Assembly (NCBI RefSeq): GCF_000633595.2
Contig: NZ_JIBU02000027.1
Coordinates: forward strand, 1 to 64,000
Origin: Clostridium drakei
GTDB lineage: Bacteria; Bacillota; Clostridia; Clostridiales; Clostridiaceae
Reading direction: 5' to 3'
Length of the DNA: 64,000 nt
The notes under the pieces are model-generated. The model saw nothing but the letters and a program-made list of their open reading frames with translations, was not told where the DNA came from and searched no databases. Positions 34,485 through 44,100 of the stretch are shown piece after piece. The translations under genes and the position numbers were made by a program. Positions within the stretch are counted from its first letter, which is position 1. Every line of letters starts with the position of its first letter.

Positions 34485-35996
34485 TTATCTAATTGAAAAT
34501 TTCATTACAATAGTTTTATTCATTTTTTTCCCTGAATCAGAAGAAATTTTTTTATTTATAACAAGATAATAAGTTTTTCCTGAAGTATAATTTTTTAAAG
34601 GTTCAACTATTAAAGTATCTTTACTTACATCAAACCTTAAATTAACATCTACTTTATTATTAAATTCATCTAATATATATACATTATCTTTGTTTAATGC
34701 AGTAGTAGATATATTTTTATTAAACCTTATTTTCCATGATTTATCGTTATCTACATCAGTTTTTTCTTGTAATTGTGTTGAATCATTAATATCTATTGGG
34801 TCTGCAATTTCATTAGTTACTGTTACAACACAAGTATCTTCAAAACTTCCATCATCAGATACTGCATTTATATAAACTGTACCAGATTTTACGCCTTTCA
34901 TAGTTTTTCCATCAAAATAAATTATTCCTTCTGCATTAAATTTCCACTTTATAGAATTATTAGAGGCATCAACTGGCAATACGTTAGCAGCTAGTGAAGT
35001 AGTTTCTCCTATTTTTAAGGTTATGTGATGTTTATCTAATTGTACAGCTTTAACAGGAATATTGATAATGTTTAAATTGTATTTTGTTTCAGCAAATGGA
35101 TACTTTGACATTTCCCAATTATGATCTTTTGCTAATTCATCGTCTGTTAAGTTGTAATAATTGTAACATACATGATTGGGAATATCTGGTACTGGGTCAT
35201 CCCATGTACAATCTAAATGATACCATTTTTCATTTATATTTACTAAATTCCAGATATGATTATTAATGCTGCTTCCATCTACTTTACCTAAAACAAGTAA
35301 ATTTTTTATATTTACTTTATTTAACATTTTACATGCTAGAAGCGTATATCCCCCACACATTGTTATTCCATCATGTAAAGCATTATAAGGACTATTTTTT
35401 TTAGCAGTTTCATCATAAGCAACATTTGCAACTATGTAATCATGTATAGCTTTCTCTTTTTGATCCTGGGTCATAGAATCTCTTATTATATTTTGAATTA
35501 TAGAATCCACCTTATTATCTACCCAAATTTCTTCATCATGTGTTAATAAATACGTTACATCAAATTTTATATCTATATTCTTGTCATAGCCAGAATAAGT
35601 TGTAATACAGTTAGTAACACAATATCCTGCATAATTATCATATGCAATAACATAATCCATTATTTTATTTGGTAATTTTTGTGAACCTGATAAATCTGAA
35701 AGATTTCCTGTATAATGTATTGAAAAATTTGTATTTTTATTAAGTATATTGTCTTTAGCCAATTCTTCTAATTGTTCTATAGTATTACAATTGTTATTAT
35801 CATATGAAATTAAAGTTTTGTTTATATGTTGTTTGTTATGAATCTTAAAAGTTTTTTTATTTAAGTCATTCACTTCAGTACTATAACTATAATGTTCAAT
35901 TATGTTTTTGGCCTCAGATGCTTGTACAAAAGTAGGCAAAAAGATAATAAAAAATATAACTAGGATACTGTATGGTAATTTAGTATTTATTTTCAA
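34485..35996 (-). CDS. Secreted transglutaminase-like protein with Ig-like domains
   Basis: About 503 aa from the TTG at 35996, 8 nt after AAAAGGAG; an upstream ATG in frame has no site. A signal peptide (LVIFFIIFLPTFVQASEA) is followed by a transglutaminase-like core with the Cys-His-Asp triad: MCGGYTLLACKML, NNHIWNLVNI and WYHLDCTWDDP (about 180-270). Next come a Big_2-type Ig domain (about 305-390, KWKFNAEGIIYFDGKTMKGV) and a SbsA/Big_5-type Ig domain (about 405-503, WKIRFNKNISTTALNK), the latter related to the one in the LRR protein at 23292. Such proteins are proposed cell-surface cysteine proteases or crosslinkers; the substrate is unknown. Confidence 0.85.
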   Translation of the reverse strand: MKINTKLPYSILVIFFIIFLPTFVQASEAKNIIEHYSYSTEVNDLNKKTFKIHNKQHINKTLISYDNNNCNTIEQLEELAKDNILNKNTNFSIHYTGNLSDLSGSQKLPNKIMDYVIAYDNYAGYCVTNCITTYSGYDKNIDIKFDVTYLLTHDEEIWVDNKVDSIIQNIIRDSMTQDQKEKAIHDYIVANVAYDETAKKNSPYNALHDGITMCGGYTLLACKMLNKVNIKNLLVLGKVDGSSINNHIWNLVNINEKWYHLDCTWDDPVPDIPNHVCYNYYNLTDDELAKDHNWEMSKYPFAETKYNLNIINIPVKAVQLDKHHITLKIGETTSLAANVLPVDASNNSIKWKFNAEGIIYFDGKTMKGVKSGTVYINAVSDDGSFEDTCVVTVTNEIADPIDINDSTQLQEKTDVDNDKSWKIRFNKNISTTALNKDNVYILDEFNNKVDVNLRFDVSKDTLIVEPLKNYTSGKTYYLVINKKISSDSGKKMNKTIVMKFSIR

Positions 35997-36208
35997 TAAT
36001 GACACTCCTTTTGATATCAAGTAAATTAAATATAATTAATTATATCATATAAGTTACTTTAATTGATAAATTATATATAGATGTAAAATTATGTGATACG
36101 AGAATTCGGTGGAAGTGAAGTAAATTATAATATTAGACAGGATATGTAGAAAAAACAGCAAATAAATAGTAACATAGTATTTGTAAAGAGATTGGAGGGG
36201 ATAAAGCT

Positions 36209-38797
36209 ATGAGTATGAATGAGCAGCAGGAGATGTTGATAAATGAGCTTGAAAGAAACGTCATATTACTTGCATCAGCAGGTACTGGAAAAACAGAGAC
36301 TTTGTCCAAAAGAGTTGCAAATATAATTGACAAGGGTAAGGCTGATCCTTCAGAAATATTGTGTATTACTTTTACTAATAAAGCTTGTAAGGAAATGAGA
36401 GAAAGAATCGAAGGCATAGTAGGCGCTTCAGCAAAGGACATTACAGTAAAAACATTCCACAGCTTTTGTTTTGATGTAATTAAACAGGAAGCTAAAAAGG
36501 GAACGGATGTTTTTACTGATTTTACAATTTTTGATGAAGAAGATTGTAAGGAGCTTATAAAATACTGTAATTATTTTGATTTTTCAGTTTCAACATTACA
36601 GAAGTTTATTGATACTGTAAAATTGACCATTGCTAAAAATAATATTTATAGTAATGATACTGTAGAAGATTGTAGTAGTGCTGTTAGAATGATTTTTAAA
36701 ACAAATGAAGATAAAATAAATCAAATATGTAATGAAAAAGGTAATTTAAATTATGAATTAAAAGAAATTTTAAGGGATAAAGGAAGTATTTTTGTTAATT
36801 CTTATAACTCTTTACTTTATTATAATCATGGTCTTGATTTTGCAGATTTAATAATTAAGGCTAAGGAATTGTTTAATAATACAGAGGTAATTAATTCATA
36901 TATAAATAGATACAAGTACATAAATATAGATGAAGTACAAGATACAAGTATGCTGGAGTATTCCATAATAGAAAAGTTGTTCAAGGAAAACAACGTTCTA
37001 TTATGTGGAGATAAATTTCAGACAATTTATGGTTGGAGAGGTTCTGAGCCTAATAGGATATTTAAAAGCTTTAAAGAAAATTATGCTCCAAAGGAAATTA
37101 TATTTAATACTAATTATAGAGCTACAAAAAATTTAACAGAAGCTTCGTTAAAATATCTTGAGAATGCCTTTCCAATAGATATGAGGGATATATATAAAGA
37201 AGGTATTGAGAGTGAATCAAAGGATGATGGAGATAAAATTTCATTAAAGATAGCAGATAATTTAAGAGAAGAGGCAAGATTTATATATGATGAAGTAATA
37301 AATTTAGAAAAGAAAAATGGAAATGCAGATAATATATGCGTACTCACAAGAGATAATAGATATAATATAAATTTAAGTGAACAATTAAAGAGTATTATGA
37401 AACCTGAAGCTGTAAATTTTGAATTTATTTTAGTGGATCAATTTAAATTTTTTAGAAGACAAGAAATAAAGGATGTAATAGCTTTTTTAAAGCTCATTGC
37501 AAACAGATATGATTCTATTAGTTTAAAGAGAATAGTGAAGCGACTACCAACAGGGGTAGGAGATAAAACCTTTGAAGCCATTGAATCAGAAAAATACAAA
37601 AAGTTAGGTATATCCTTATCAGATTTTATAGATGATAATGTGTTCAAATATGGTGATAAATATTTATTACTTATAGATGAATTTCAGAAGGATAATATTA
37701 TAGTATTTGATGTGGAGAGTACAGGAGTTGATGTAACTGAAGATGAGATTATTCAAATTGCAGCTATTAAGGTAAATAAAAATGGACAAGTAACAGAGAA
37801 ATTTGAAAGATTTCTTAAGAACAATAAATCAGTTAAGAATTCAGAACATGTTCATGGTTTTAGCGATGAATTTTTAAAGAAGAATGGAGAAGATAAAAAT
37901 ACTGTTTTAAAAGAATTTGTAAGGTTCTCAGAGGACTCAGTGATAGTTGGACACAATGTTCAATATGATATTAATATATTGACTAGCGAACTTCAAAGAG
38001 CTGGATTGGGTAAGCCTAAATTTAAAGCTTTTTATGATACATTAGATATTTACAGAAGATTTCATCCAAATTTACGTAATCATAAGCTTGAAACATTAAG
38101 TAATATATTTGAAACTGAAAATAAACCAAGTCATGATGCAATGGATGATATACAAGCTACAAAGGATATTCTTGTAAGAGCCATTAAGGATGATATTATA
38201 CCTACTTCAATGGAGAGAATATCTTATATGTCAAAACATTTAAAAGCGTTTAACAATGTAGCTTCTAAATTAAATAATCTTTTTGAAGAAGCAGAAGGAA
38301 GTAGACCTCATGATATTGTAAATAAAATTGTAAACGGCTTTAGTTTAAAAACTTTATACACTGGAGATGAAGGTAGAGAAAAGATTGAAAGACTTAGGGA
38401 TTTTTATGTGCTTTTAAGAGAAATTGACAATAAGAATAAAAACAGCAGGGATTCCTTATTAGATATTATTAGAATAACTTCTCTTTCAAATGGTGAGTTG
38501 GAATCACTCGTTATTAATAGAACCAAAAAGCCTAGAATACCAATAATAACAGTTCATCAGGCAAAAGGATTAGAGTATGAAACTGTATTTATTTCTGGTG
38601 CACAGCAGAATACATTTCCATCATATATGTCAATAAAATCAAATAATCTGGAAGAAGAAAAAAGAACTTTTTATGTGGCCATGACAAGAGCTAAAAAACA
38701 TCTTTACATTACCTGCAACACTGATGGAAGGTATAAAAGAACAAGAAAAAGTGAGTTTATAGATTTTATACCATCAAGTTATATAAATATAGTATAA
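36209..38797 (+). CDS. UvrD/Rep-type helicase with inserted DnaQ-like 3'-5' exonuclease domain
   Basis: 862 aa, starting at ATG after TTGGAGGGG. Superfamily 1 helicase motifs are intact: Walker A SAGTGKTETLS (about 25), Ia CITFTNKACKEM, II NIDEVQDTS (about 242), III LCGDKFQTIYGWRG, IV CVLTRDNR, V TVHQAKGLEYETVFI (about 783) and VI FYVAMTRAKKHLYI (about 824). Between motifs IV and V, residues about 497-660 are a complete DEDDh exonuclease: Exo I FDVESTGVDV, Exo II VIVGHNVQYDIN and Exo III SHDAMDDIQATKD. A repair or resection enzyme that unwinds and digests DNA is inferred. It is monocistronic. Confidence 0.9.
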   Translation: MSMNEQQEMLINELERNVILLASAGTGKTETLSKRVANIIDKGKADPSEILCITFTNKACKEMRERIEGIVGASAKDITVKTFHSFCFDVIKQEAKKGTDVFTDFTIFDEEDCKELIKYCNYFDFSVSTLQKFIDTVKLTIAKNNIYSNDTVEDCSSAVRMIFKTNEDKINQICNEKGNLNYELKEILRDKGSIFVNSYNSLLYYNHGLDFADLIIKAKELFNNTEVINSYINRYKYINIDEVQDTSMLEYSIIEKLFKENNVLLCGDKFQTIYGWRGSEPNRIFKSFKENYAPKEIIFNTNYRATKNLTEASLKYLENAFPIDMRDIYKEGIESESKDDGDKISLKIADNLREEARFIYDEVINLEKKNGNADNICVLTRDNRYNINLSEQLKSIMKPEAVNFEFILVDQFKFFRRQEIKDVIAFLKLIANRYDSISLKRIVKRLPTGVGDKTFEAIESEKYKKLGISLSDFIDDNVFKYGDKYLLLIDEFQKDNIIVFDVESTGVDVTEDEIIQIAAIKVNKNGQVTEKFERFLKNNKSVKNSEHVHGFSDEFLKKNGEDKNTVLKEFVRFSEDSVIVGHNVQYDINILTSELQRAGLGKPKFKAFYDTLDIYRRFHPNLRNHKLETLSNIFETENKPSHDAMDDIQATKDILVRAIKDDIIPTSMERISYMSKHLKAFNNVASKLNNLFEEAEGSRPHDIVNKIVNGFSLKTLYTGDEGREKIERLRDFYVLLREIDNKNKNSRDSLLDIIRITSLSNGELESLVINRTKKPRIPIITVHQAKGLEYETVFISGAQQNTFPSYMSIKSNNLEEEKRTFYVAMTRAKKHLYITCNTDGRYKRTRKSEFIDFIPSSYINIV

Positions 38798-38818
38798 AAT
38801 TTTAATTTAATATAATAA

Positions 38819-38852
38819 AAATAATGCGAAGCAAAGCCTCGCGTTATTTTTA
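38819..38852. terminator. Bidirectional terminator
   Basis: ATAATGCGAAG (38821-38831) pairs with CCTCGCGTTAT (38837-38847), with T-rich sequence on both outer sides. It lies between the helicase and the convergent permease gene. Confidence 0.8.
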
Positions 38853-38868
38853 TATTGCTCAAATTGAA

Positions 38869-40206
38869 TTATGCAATGTTGTCATCTGATTTCTTAAACT
38901 TATTCTTTCTAGATAAATATATAGGGTAACCTATTATAGTAAATAGTATACCTATTCCAGCATTCATAGGTTGAGTAAATAAAGTGTTTAATATTATATA
39001 TGCTCCACCTAAAATGGCTATAGCTGGAATTATAGGATATAGTGGAACTCTATATGGTCTATGTAAATCTGGTTGCTTTTTTCTAAGAGTAATTACTGCA
39101 CAGAATGTCATAACATAGAATATCCATATTACAAATACCAATAAGTCTGTTAATTGGTCAAACTTTCCTGAAAATACAAGTATTATTGATATGATAGCTA
39201 CTAATATACTACTATTTATAGGTGATTTATATTTTGGATGCAATTTTGCAAGCCAGTTGCTTCCGGGCAATTTATTTTCTATTGCCATTGCATATGGTAT
39301 TCTGGCTCCTGTTAATATGTATCCATTTAATGCTCCAAATATGGACACTAATATACCTATAGTTATAATTTTTCCACCTGACTGACCAAAAATTATTTTT
39401 GCAACATCAGCAGCGGGCGTTTTTGTAGCAGCAAGAGTAGATGCTGGTAATACGAATAAATAAGCTACATTTATTATTACATATACTGCCATAACTAATG
39501 ATAATCCACCTACAATAGCTCTTGGTAAATCTTTACCAGGATTTTTCATTTCTCCTGATATAGCTCCAACATTTATCCAGCCTTCATAAGCAAACATTGT
39601 AGCTACCAATGCCGAACCAAGACTTGTAGCTATTGGATGATTAGCAGCTGTCATTGGTAATAACCTTACTGCACCATTACTATTGCTCATAAGTCCCACT
39701 ATTATAATTGCGAATAATGGTATTAGCTTACAAACTGTAGCTACAGTTTGAATAGCTCCTCCTGTTTTTGATCCCAATGAATTCATGCATACTAAAAAGA
39801 TTATAACTATAATTGCTATTGTTTTTAACATTGAATCATTTAAACCTAATAATGATACAACTTGAGTTGCAAATATTATTGCAAGTGCAGCTATATTAGC
39901 TGGAAAATATATAACTGTTTGAGCCCAACCTAAAAGGTATCCCCAGACATCTCCATAAGTTTCCTCCAGATATGCTATCATTCCACCTGTTCTAGGTATT
40001 GCTGCAGATATTTCTGCAGCTGTAAGACCACCTGCTATAGATATGATTCCTCCTAAAATCCAGGCCATCATACCCAATCCAGGTGCTCTTGTTGATGTAA
40101 ATACAGCTGTAGGTTTAAAGAATACACCTGAACCGATAACCATACCGATAACGATTGCAAGAGCAGGAACAAGACCGATTTCTTTTTTTAATTCACTTTT
40201 GTTCAC
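38869..40206 (-). CDS. Amino acid permease (APC superfamily), riboswitch-controlled
   Basis: 445 aa from a GTG start 10 nt after AAGGAGG. Twelve transmembrane segments; IGMVIGSGVFFKPTAVF and ISAAIPRTGGMIAYLEETYGD are signatures of the LAT/basic-amino-acid or serine/threonine exchanger group (SteT-like), and FAYEGWINVGAISGEMKNPGK the conserved middle loop. A tandem glycine riboswitch with a terminator lies in its 5' leader, so glycine or a related amino acid is the likely cargo or signal. It could import glycine for catabolism or export excess. Confidence 0.88.
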   Translation of the reverse strand: MNKSELKKEIGLVPALAIVIGMVIGSGVFFKPTAVFTSTRAPGLGMMAWILGGIISIAGGLTAAEISAAIPRTGGMIAYLEETYGDVWGYLLGWAQTVIYFPANIAALAIIFATQVVSLLGLNDSMLKTIAIIVIIFLVCMNSLGSKTGGAIQTVATVCKLIPLFAIIIVGLMSNSNGAVRLLPMTAANHPIATSLGSALVATMFAYEGWINVGAISGEMKNPGKDLPRAIVGGLSLVMAVYVIINVAYLFVLPASTLAATKTPAADVAKIIFGQSGGKIITIGILVSIFGALNGYILTGARIPYAMAIENKLPGSNWLAKLHPKYKSPINSSILVAIISIILVFSGKFDQLTDLLVFVIWIFYVMTFCAVITLRKKQPDLHRPYRVPLYPIIPAIAILGGAYIILNTLFTQPMNAGIGILFTIIGYPIYLSRKNKFKKSDDNIA

Positions 40207-40410
40207 CTTTAAATTTCCTCCTTAGAATTTTTGAATTGTGATAATCTCTTATCACCATAAAATATTAACATTATTTTTACCTTGAATTTAGGATGGAGCT
40301 TATAATAATATTCAAAGTAAAATAATTTGGATAACTTGTTTCATTTCATTGCTTAGTTTACGCTAGTTTTGCAATGTGTATTCATGCAGCATTAATGATT
40401 TTTAACAATA

Positions 40411-40453
40411 AAAAAGGACATGAGAGCAGACTACACCTGCCACACATGTCCTC
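40411..40453 (-). terminator. Riboswitch expression-platform terminator
   Basis: On the minus strand AGGACATG (complement of 40446-40453) pairs with CATGTCCT (complement of 40416-40423), with inner pairing GGCAGGTGTAGTCTGC, followed by TTTTTT (40411-40416). The stem overlaps the end of the second aptamer, allowing ligand control. Confidence 0.8.
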
Positions 40454-40630
40454 TGTATCTTTACCTGAGAGCTTCGATAAGTGAGTATCTTACACCATGG
40501 GTTCTGTTTAAAACAGTATCTTCAGAGTTTCGTCCTATATCGCTCCTGGTACCTGAAAGTTTCTGATATAGCTGTGTAACTATAGCATTGCTTCTTCGGT
40601 TAACAAATGTTATCTCACGATACAATCATC
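40449..40630 (-). promoter_or_regulatory. Tandem glycine riboswitch (gcvT type)
   Basis: On the minus strand two related aptamers follow one another. The first contains ACCGAAGAAGCAATGC and GAAACTTTCAGGTACCAGGA; the second contains ACGAAACTCTGAAGATACTG, ATCGAAGCTCTCAGGTAAAG and ACAGAGGAC. The CGAAG...CTCTCAGGTAAA...ACAGAGG block is the diagnostic glycine-riboswitch core. The element ends at a terminator about 200 nt upstream of the amino acid permease on the same strand. The remaining 40207-40410 shows no gene. Confidence 0.82.
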
Positions 40631-40689
40631 CGTATAATCGTATTAAATTATCGTAATTATATCATCAATTGAAATGACTTGCAATATTT

Positions 40690-40851
40690 TTATTCAGAAA
40701 TTTCAAATTGATCTTTACCTACACCACATAATGGACATACCCAATCTTCAGGAATATCTTCAAAAGATGTTCCTGGAACTACGCCATTATCAGGATCACC
40801 TTGTTCAGGATCATAAATATATCCACATACAACACATACATATTTTTGCAT
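40690..40851 (-). CDS. Rubredoxin
   Basis: 53 aa from the ATG at 40851 after AAGGAGGT; the longer open frame upstream has no site. Two Cys-x2-Cys knuckles, [10 protein letters not shown] and [11 protein letters not shown], ligate one iron, and the acidic low-complexity middle ([20 protein letters not shown]) is textbook rubredoxin. It is a small electron carrier for NADH:rubredoxin reductase, flavodiiron and superoxide-reductase pathways; it shares an oxygen-defence theme with the NADH oxidase at 1680, though the genes are not linked. Confidence 0.97.
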   Translation of the reverse strand: MQKYVCVVCGYIYDPEQGDPDNGVVPGTSFEDIPEDWVCPLCGVGKDQFEISE

Positions 40852-40957
40852 AAAAATACCTCCTTGTTTGATTTGTAATATTAACAGTGTTTCACAATTG
40901 GGCAAAATAATACAATAAATTTCATAATTTATTGCAAAGCTATTTTACTTAGGTGGA

Positions 40958-41174
40958 GACTTAATTAATATTTAATGCTGCAGAAGTTTTAGAAAAAATT
41001 GGAAAATATAAAAAATTGCTTAAAATTACAAATACTTTGGTTGGAAAAAAGTGTAAAATGAGAAGAGCTATAAGTTTTCTATCTGCAGATAAATTAAGTG
41101 ATCTATTTTTACAAATAATATGGCTTAACTCTCAGAAGAAACAACTTTTATGTTTGATAAAAAGTAAATTTTAA
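40958..41174 (+). pseudogene. Possible gene remnant (about 65 codons)
   Basis: The gap between rubredoxin and the glycosidase gene carries an open frame without a start, reading NAAEVLEKIGKYKKLLKI, then TLVGKKCKMRRAISFL, then DKLSDLFLQIIWLNSQKK to a TAA at 41172-41174. An uninterrupted frame of this length in such AT-rich DNA, with protein-like composition, suggests the C-terminal end of a decayed gene; chance cannot be excluded. Otherwise 40852-41192 holds nothing recognisable. Confidence 0.3.
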
Positions 41175-41192
41175 ATTATAAGGGGGATTTTT

Positions 41193-44100
41193 ATGAATAA
41201 GAAAAGCATTTCGGTACTTATATGCTTTACAATGTGCATGAGTACATTACAGGGAGTTCCTTTAGAAAAAGTATCAGCAGCAAATGATACCAATATATCA
41301 TTGGGACAAGATGTAGGAAAAAACAAAGATAAAACATTGAATACATCAATAAAAGAAGATACTGCAAGTGTTGTGGCAAAATATAACTTTGATAATGCAA
41401 ATGAAAACAAGATTTTAGATGCTTCTGGAAATGGCAACGATGCAACTTTAGTAGGTGGATCTAAATTAATTCCAGGGAAAAATGGAAATTCAGTAGAATT
41501 AAATGGAAATGATGGGTATGTTCAGTTACCAGATGGAATAGTAAAGGGACTTACGGATTTTACTATAACAGCTTGGGTATATATGGAGAGTTCTCAAGGA
41601 TATCAAAGAATATTTGATTTTGGCAATGATACAACTACAAATATGTTTCTAACTTCTTCAGGAGGAAATGCTGGAGCAAAGGGCCTTGCATTTTGTATAA
41701 CAACTGGAGGGTCAAGCAAGGAAGAAAAAATCCAAAAGGGTACAGAGCTAGAAAGTGGAAAATGGGTACATGTAGCTCTTGTAGTTTCAGGTAATACAGG
41801 TACCTTGTATGAAAATGGTAAAAAGGTTGGAGAAAATACTAACATGACATTAAATCCTTCCAAGTTAGGAGTTACAACTAAAAATTATATTGGCAAAAGT
41901 CAATATGGAGATCCAAATTTTCATGGACAAGTTGATGATTTTTGTATTTATAACAGGGCTCTTAGTGGTACCGAAATTGCTGGAATGCTTCAATTATCAG
42001 ATAAGGATATTGTAGAAGGAGATAAAGCTAGTATTAATATTGGTGATACTGCTGTATCGGATTTGGTGCTACCAACAACTGGTCCTTCAGGGTCTAATAT
42101 TTCATGGAAATCGGACAATGAAAATGTTATTAGTAATACAGGTAAGGTAACACCTCCATTATCAGGACAGCCAGATGTTAAAGTAAAGCTTACAGCAACT
42201 ATAACTAGGGGAAGTGAAAGTGATACTAGGGAATTTAATGTTATTGTTAAAGCAGGTTTGTCAGATGAAGAATGTGTAAAGAAAGATAAAGAAGCTATTT
42301 ATATAGGAAATATATTTACCATAGATTCAGATTTAAAATTACCAATAGCAGGTGCCAATGGTTCAACAATCACTTGGGAATCAAAGAATACAAGTGTTAT
42401 AACCAATGATGGAAAAGTTACAAGACCAGAGGCTGGCAGCGGTAATGTAAACGTTGTATTAATAGCCACTATAAGTAAAGGTTCAGTAAAGGATACTAGA
42501 GAATTTGATGCTACTGTGGTTCAGAAGACAAAAGAATCAAAGATTATAAGTATTCCTGACATTGATTTGGAAACTTCTTTAGGAACAGCACCAGAGCTTC
42601 CAACTGTGGTTACAGTTACAAAGGATGATAAATCTGTAGGTTTAGCAAATGTTACCTGGGAGAATGTAGACGCATCCAAATATGCTGCGGCAGGAAGCTT
42701 TAAAGTAGAAGGAACTGTAGAAGGAACAACTATAAAAGCTGTTGCAAATGTAAGAGTAAGTCCATTTACTGTTAAAACTAAATTTAATATGGACAAGCTA
42801 CAGGCTGGTAAAATGTTAACAGCAAGTGTAAAAGCTACTAATGCTGATGTTAATAGTACACAAGTGTTAGTAATTGTGGGGCTATTTGATAAAGACGACA
42901 CTATGAAAAATATATCCTATATTTCAAAGGAGATAAAACCTGGAGGCTCGGAAGATTTGGATGTAGGGTTTAAATTGCCAGAGGATGTAAATGGTTATAA
43001 AGCAAAAGTGTTTGTATGGGGGGGAACTAATTTGAATGACAGCAATATGCAGCCTTTATCAAGAGTAAGTGAGCTTACAACAGATTCTACCATTGTTTCA
43101 AGCTTAGCAGCTAAAGATTTTGATCTAGGTAAGGTAACTTTGCAATCAAGTATATTTACTGATCATAGAGATAAAGATTATACCTATTTGCTATCAGTTA
43201 ATGATGATCAAATGCTCTACAATTTCCGCAGTGCAGCAGGGCTTGACCTTAAAGGAGCACAGCCCTTAACAGGATGGGATGCACCAGATTGTAATTTACG
43301 TGGTCATTCAACAGGTCATTATCTATCTGCTTTAGCTTTAGCCTATGCTAGTTCTGGAGACGTTAAATTTAAAAACAAAATTGATTATATGATTGATGAA
43401 CTTAAAAAATGTCAAGATGCTATGTCTGTTAAGTACAGTCCAGGATTTTTAAGTGGATATTCTGAAGATCAATTTATAAAATTAGAACAGTACACAACAT
43501 ATCCAACAATCTGGGCACCTTATTATACTTTGCACAAAATTATGACAGGGTTAGTTGATTGTTATCAATTTGGAGGAAATGCTCAAGCTTTAGAAATTGC
43601 TAAAAAAATGGGAGATTGGGTTTATGGAAGATTGAGTAAATTACCTAAAGATCAGCTTCAAAAAATGTGGGGCATGTATATTGCAGGAGAATTTGGTGGA
43701 ATGAATGAGGTAATGGCAAAGTTATATGCCATAACTGGCGATGAAAAATATTTGACTACAGCTAAATATTTTGATAACCCAAAATTATTTATACCTATGG
43801 CCAATAATAAGGATACTTTAGGTGGAATGCATGCTAATCAACACATTCCTCAAATTATAGGAGCTTTACAGATATTTGATGAAAATAAAGATCCTAATTA
43901 CTATAATATAGCCAGCAATTTCTGGAATATGGTTACTGGACATCATATTTATAGTATTGGCGGTACTGGAGAAGGAGAAATGTTTAAGGATGCAGATAAA
44001 ATAGCTGAATTTATTGATGATAAAGATGCGGAAACTTGTGCTACTTATAATATGCTTAAGCTAACTAGAAATTTATTTTTGCATAATACAGATGCAAAAT

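Noticed and set aside
40935-40970. Another copy of the dispersed element (ACTTAGGTGGAGACTTAA)
   Set aside because: The match is limited to about 14 bases and no hairpin partner follows.
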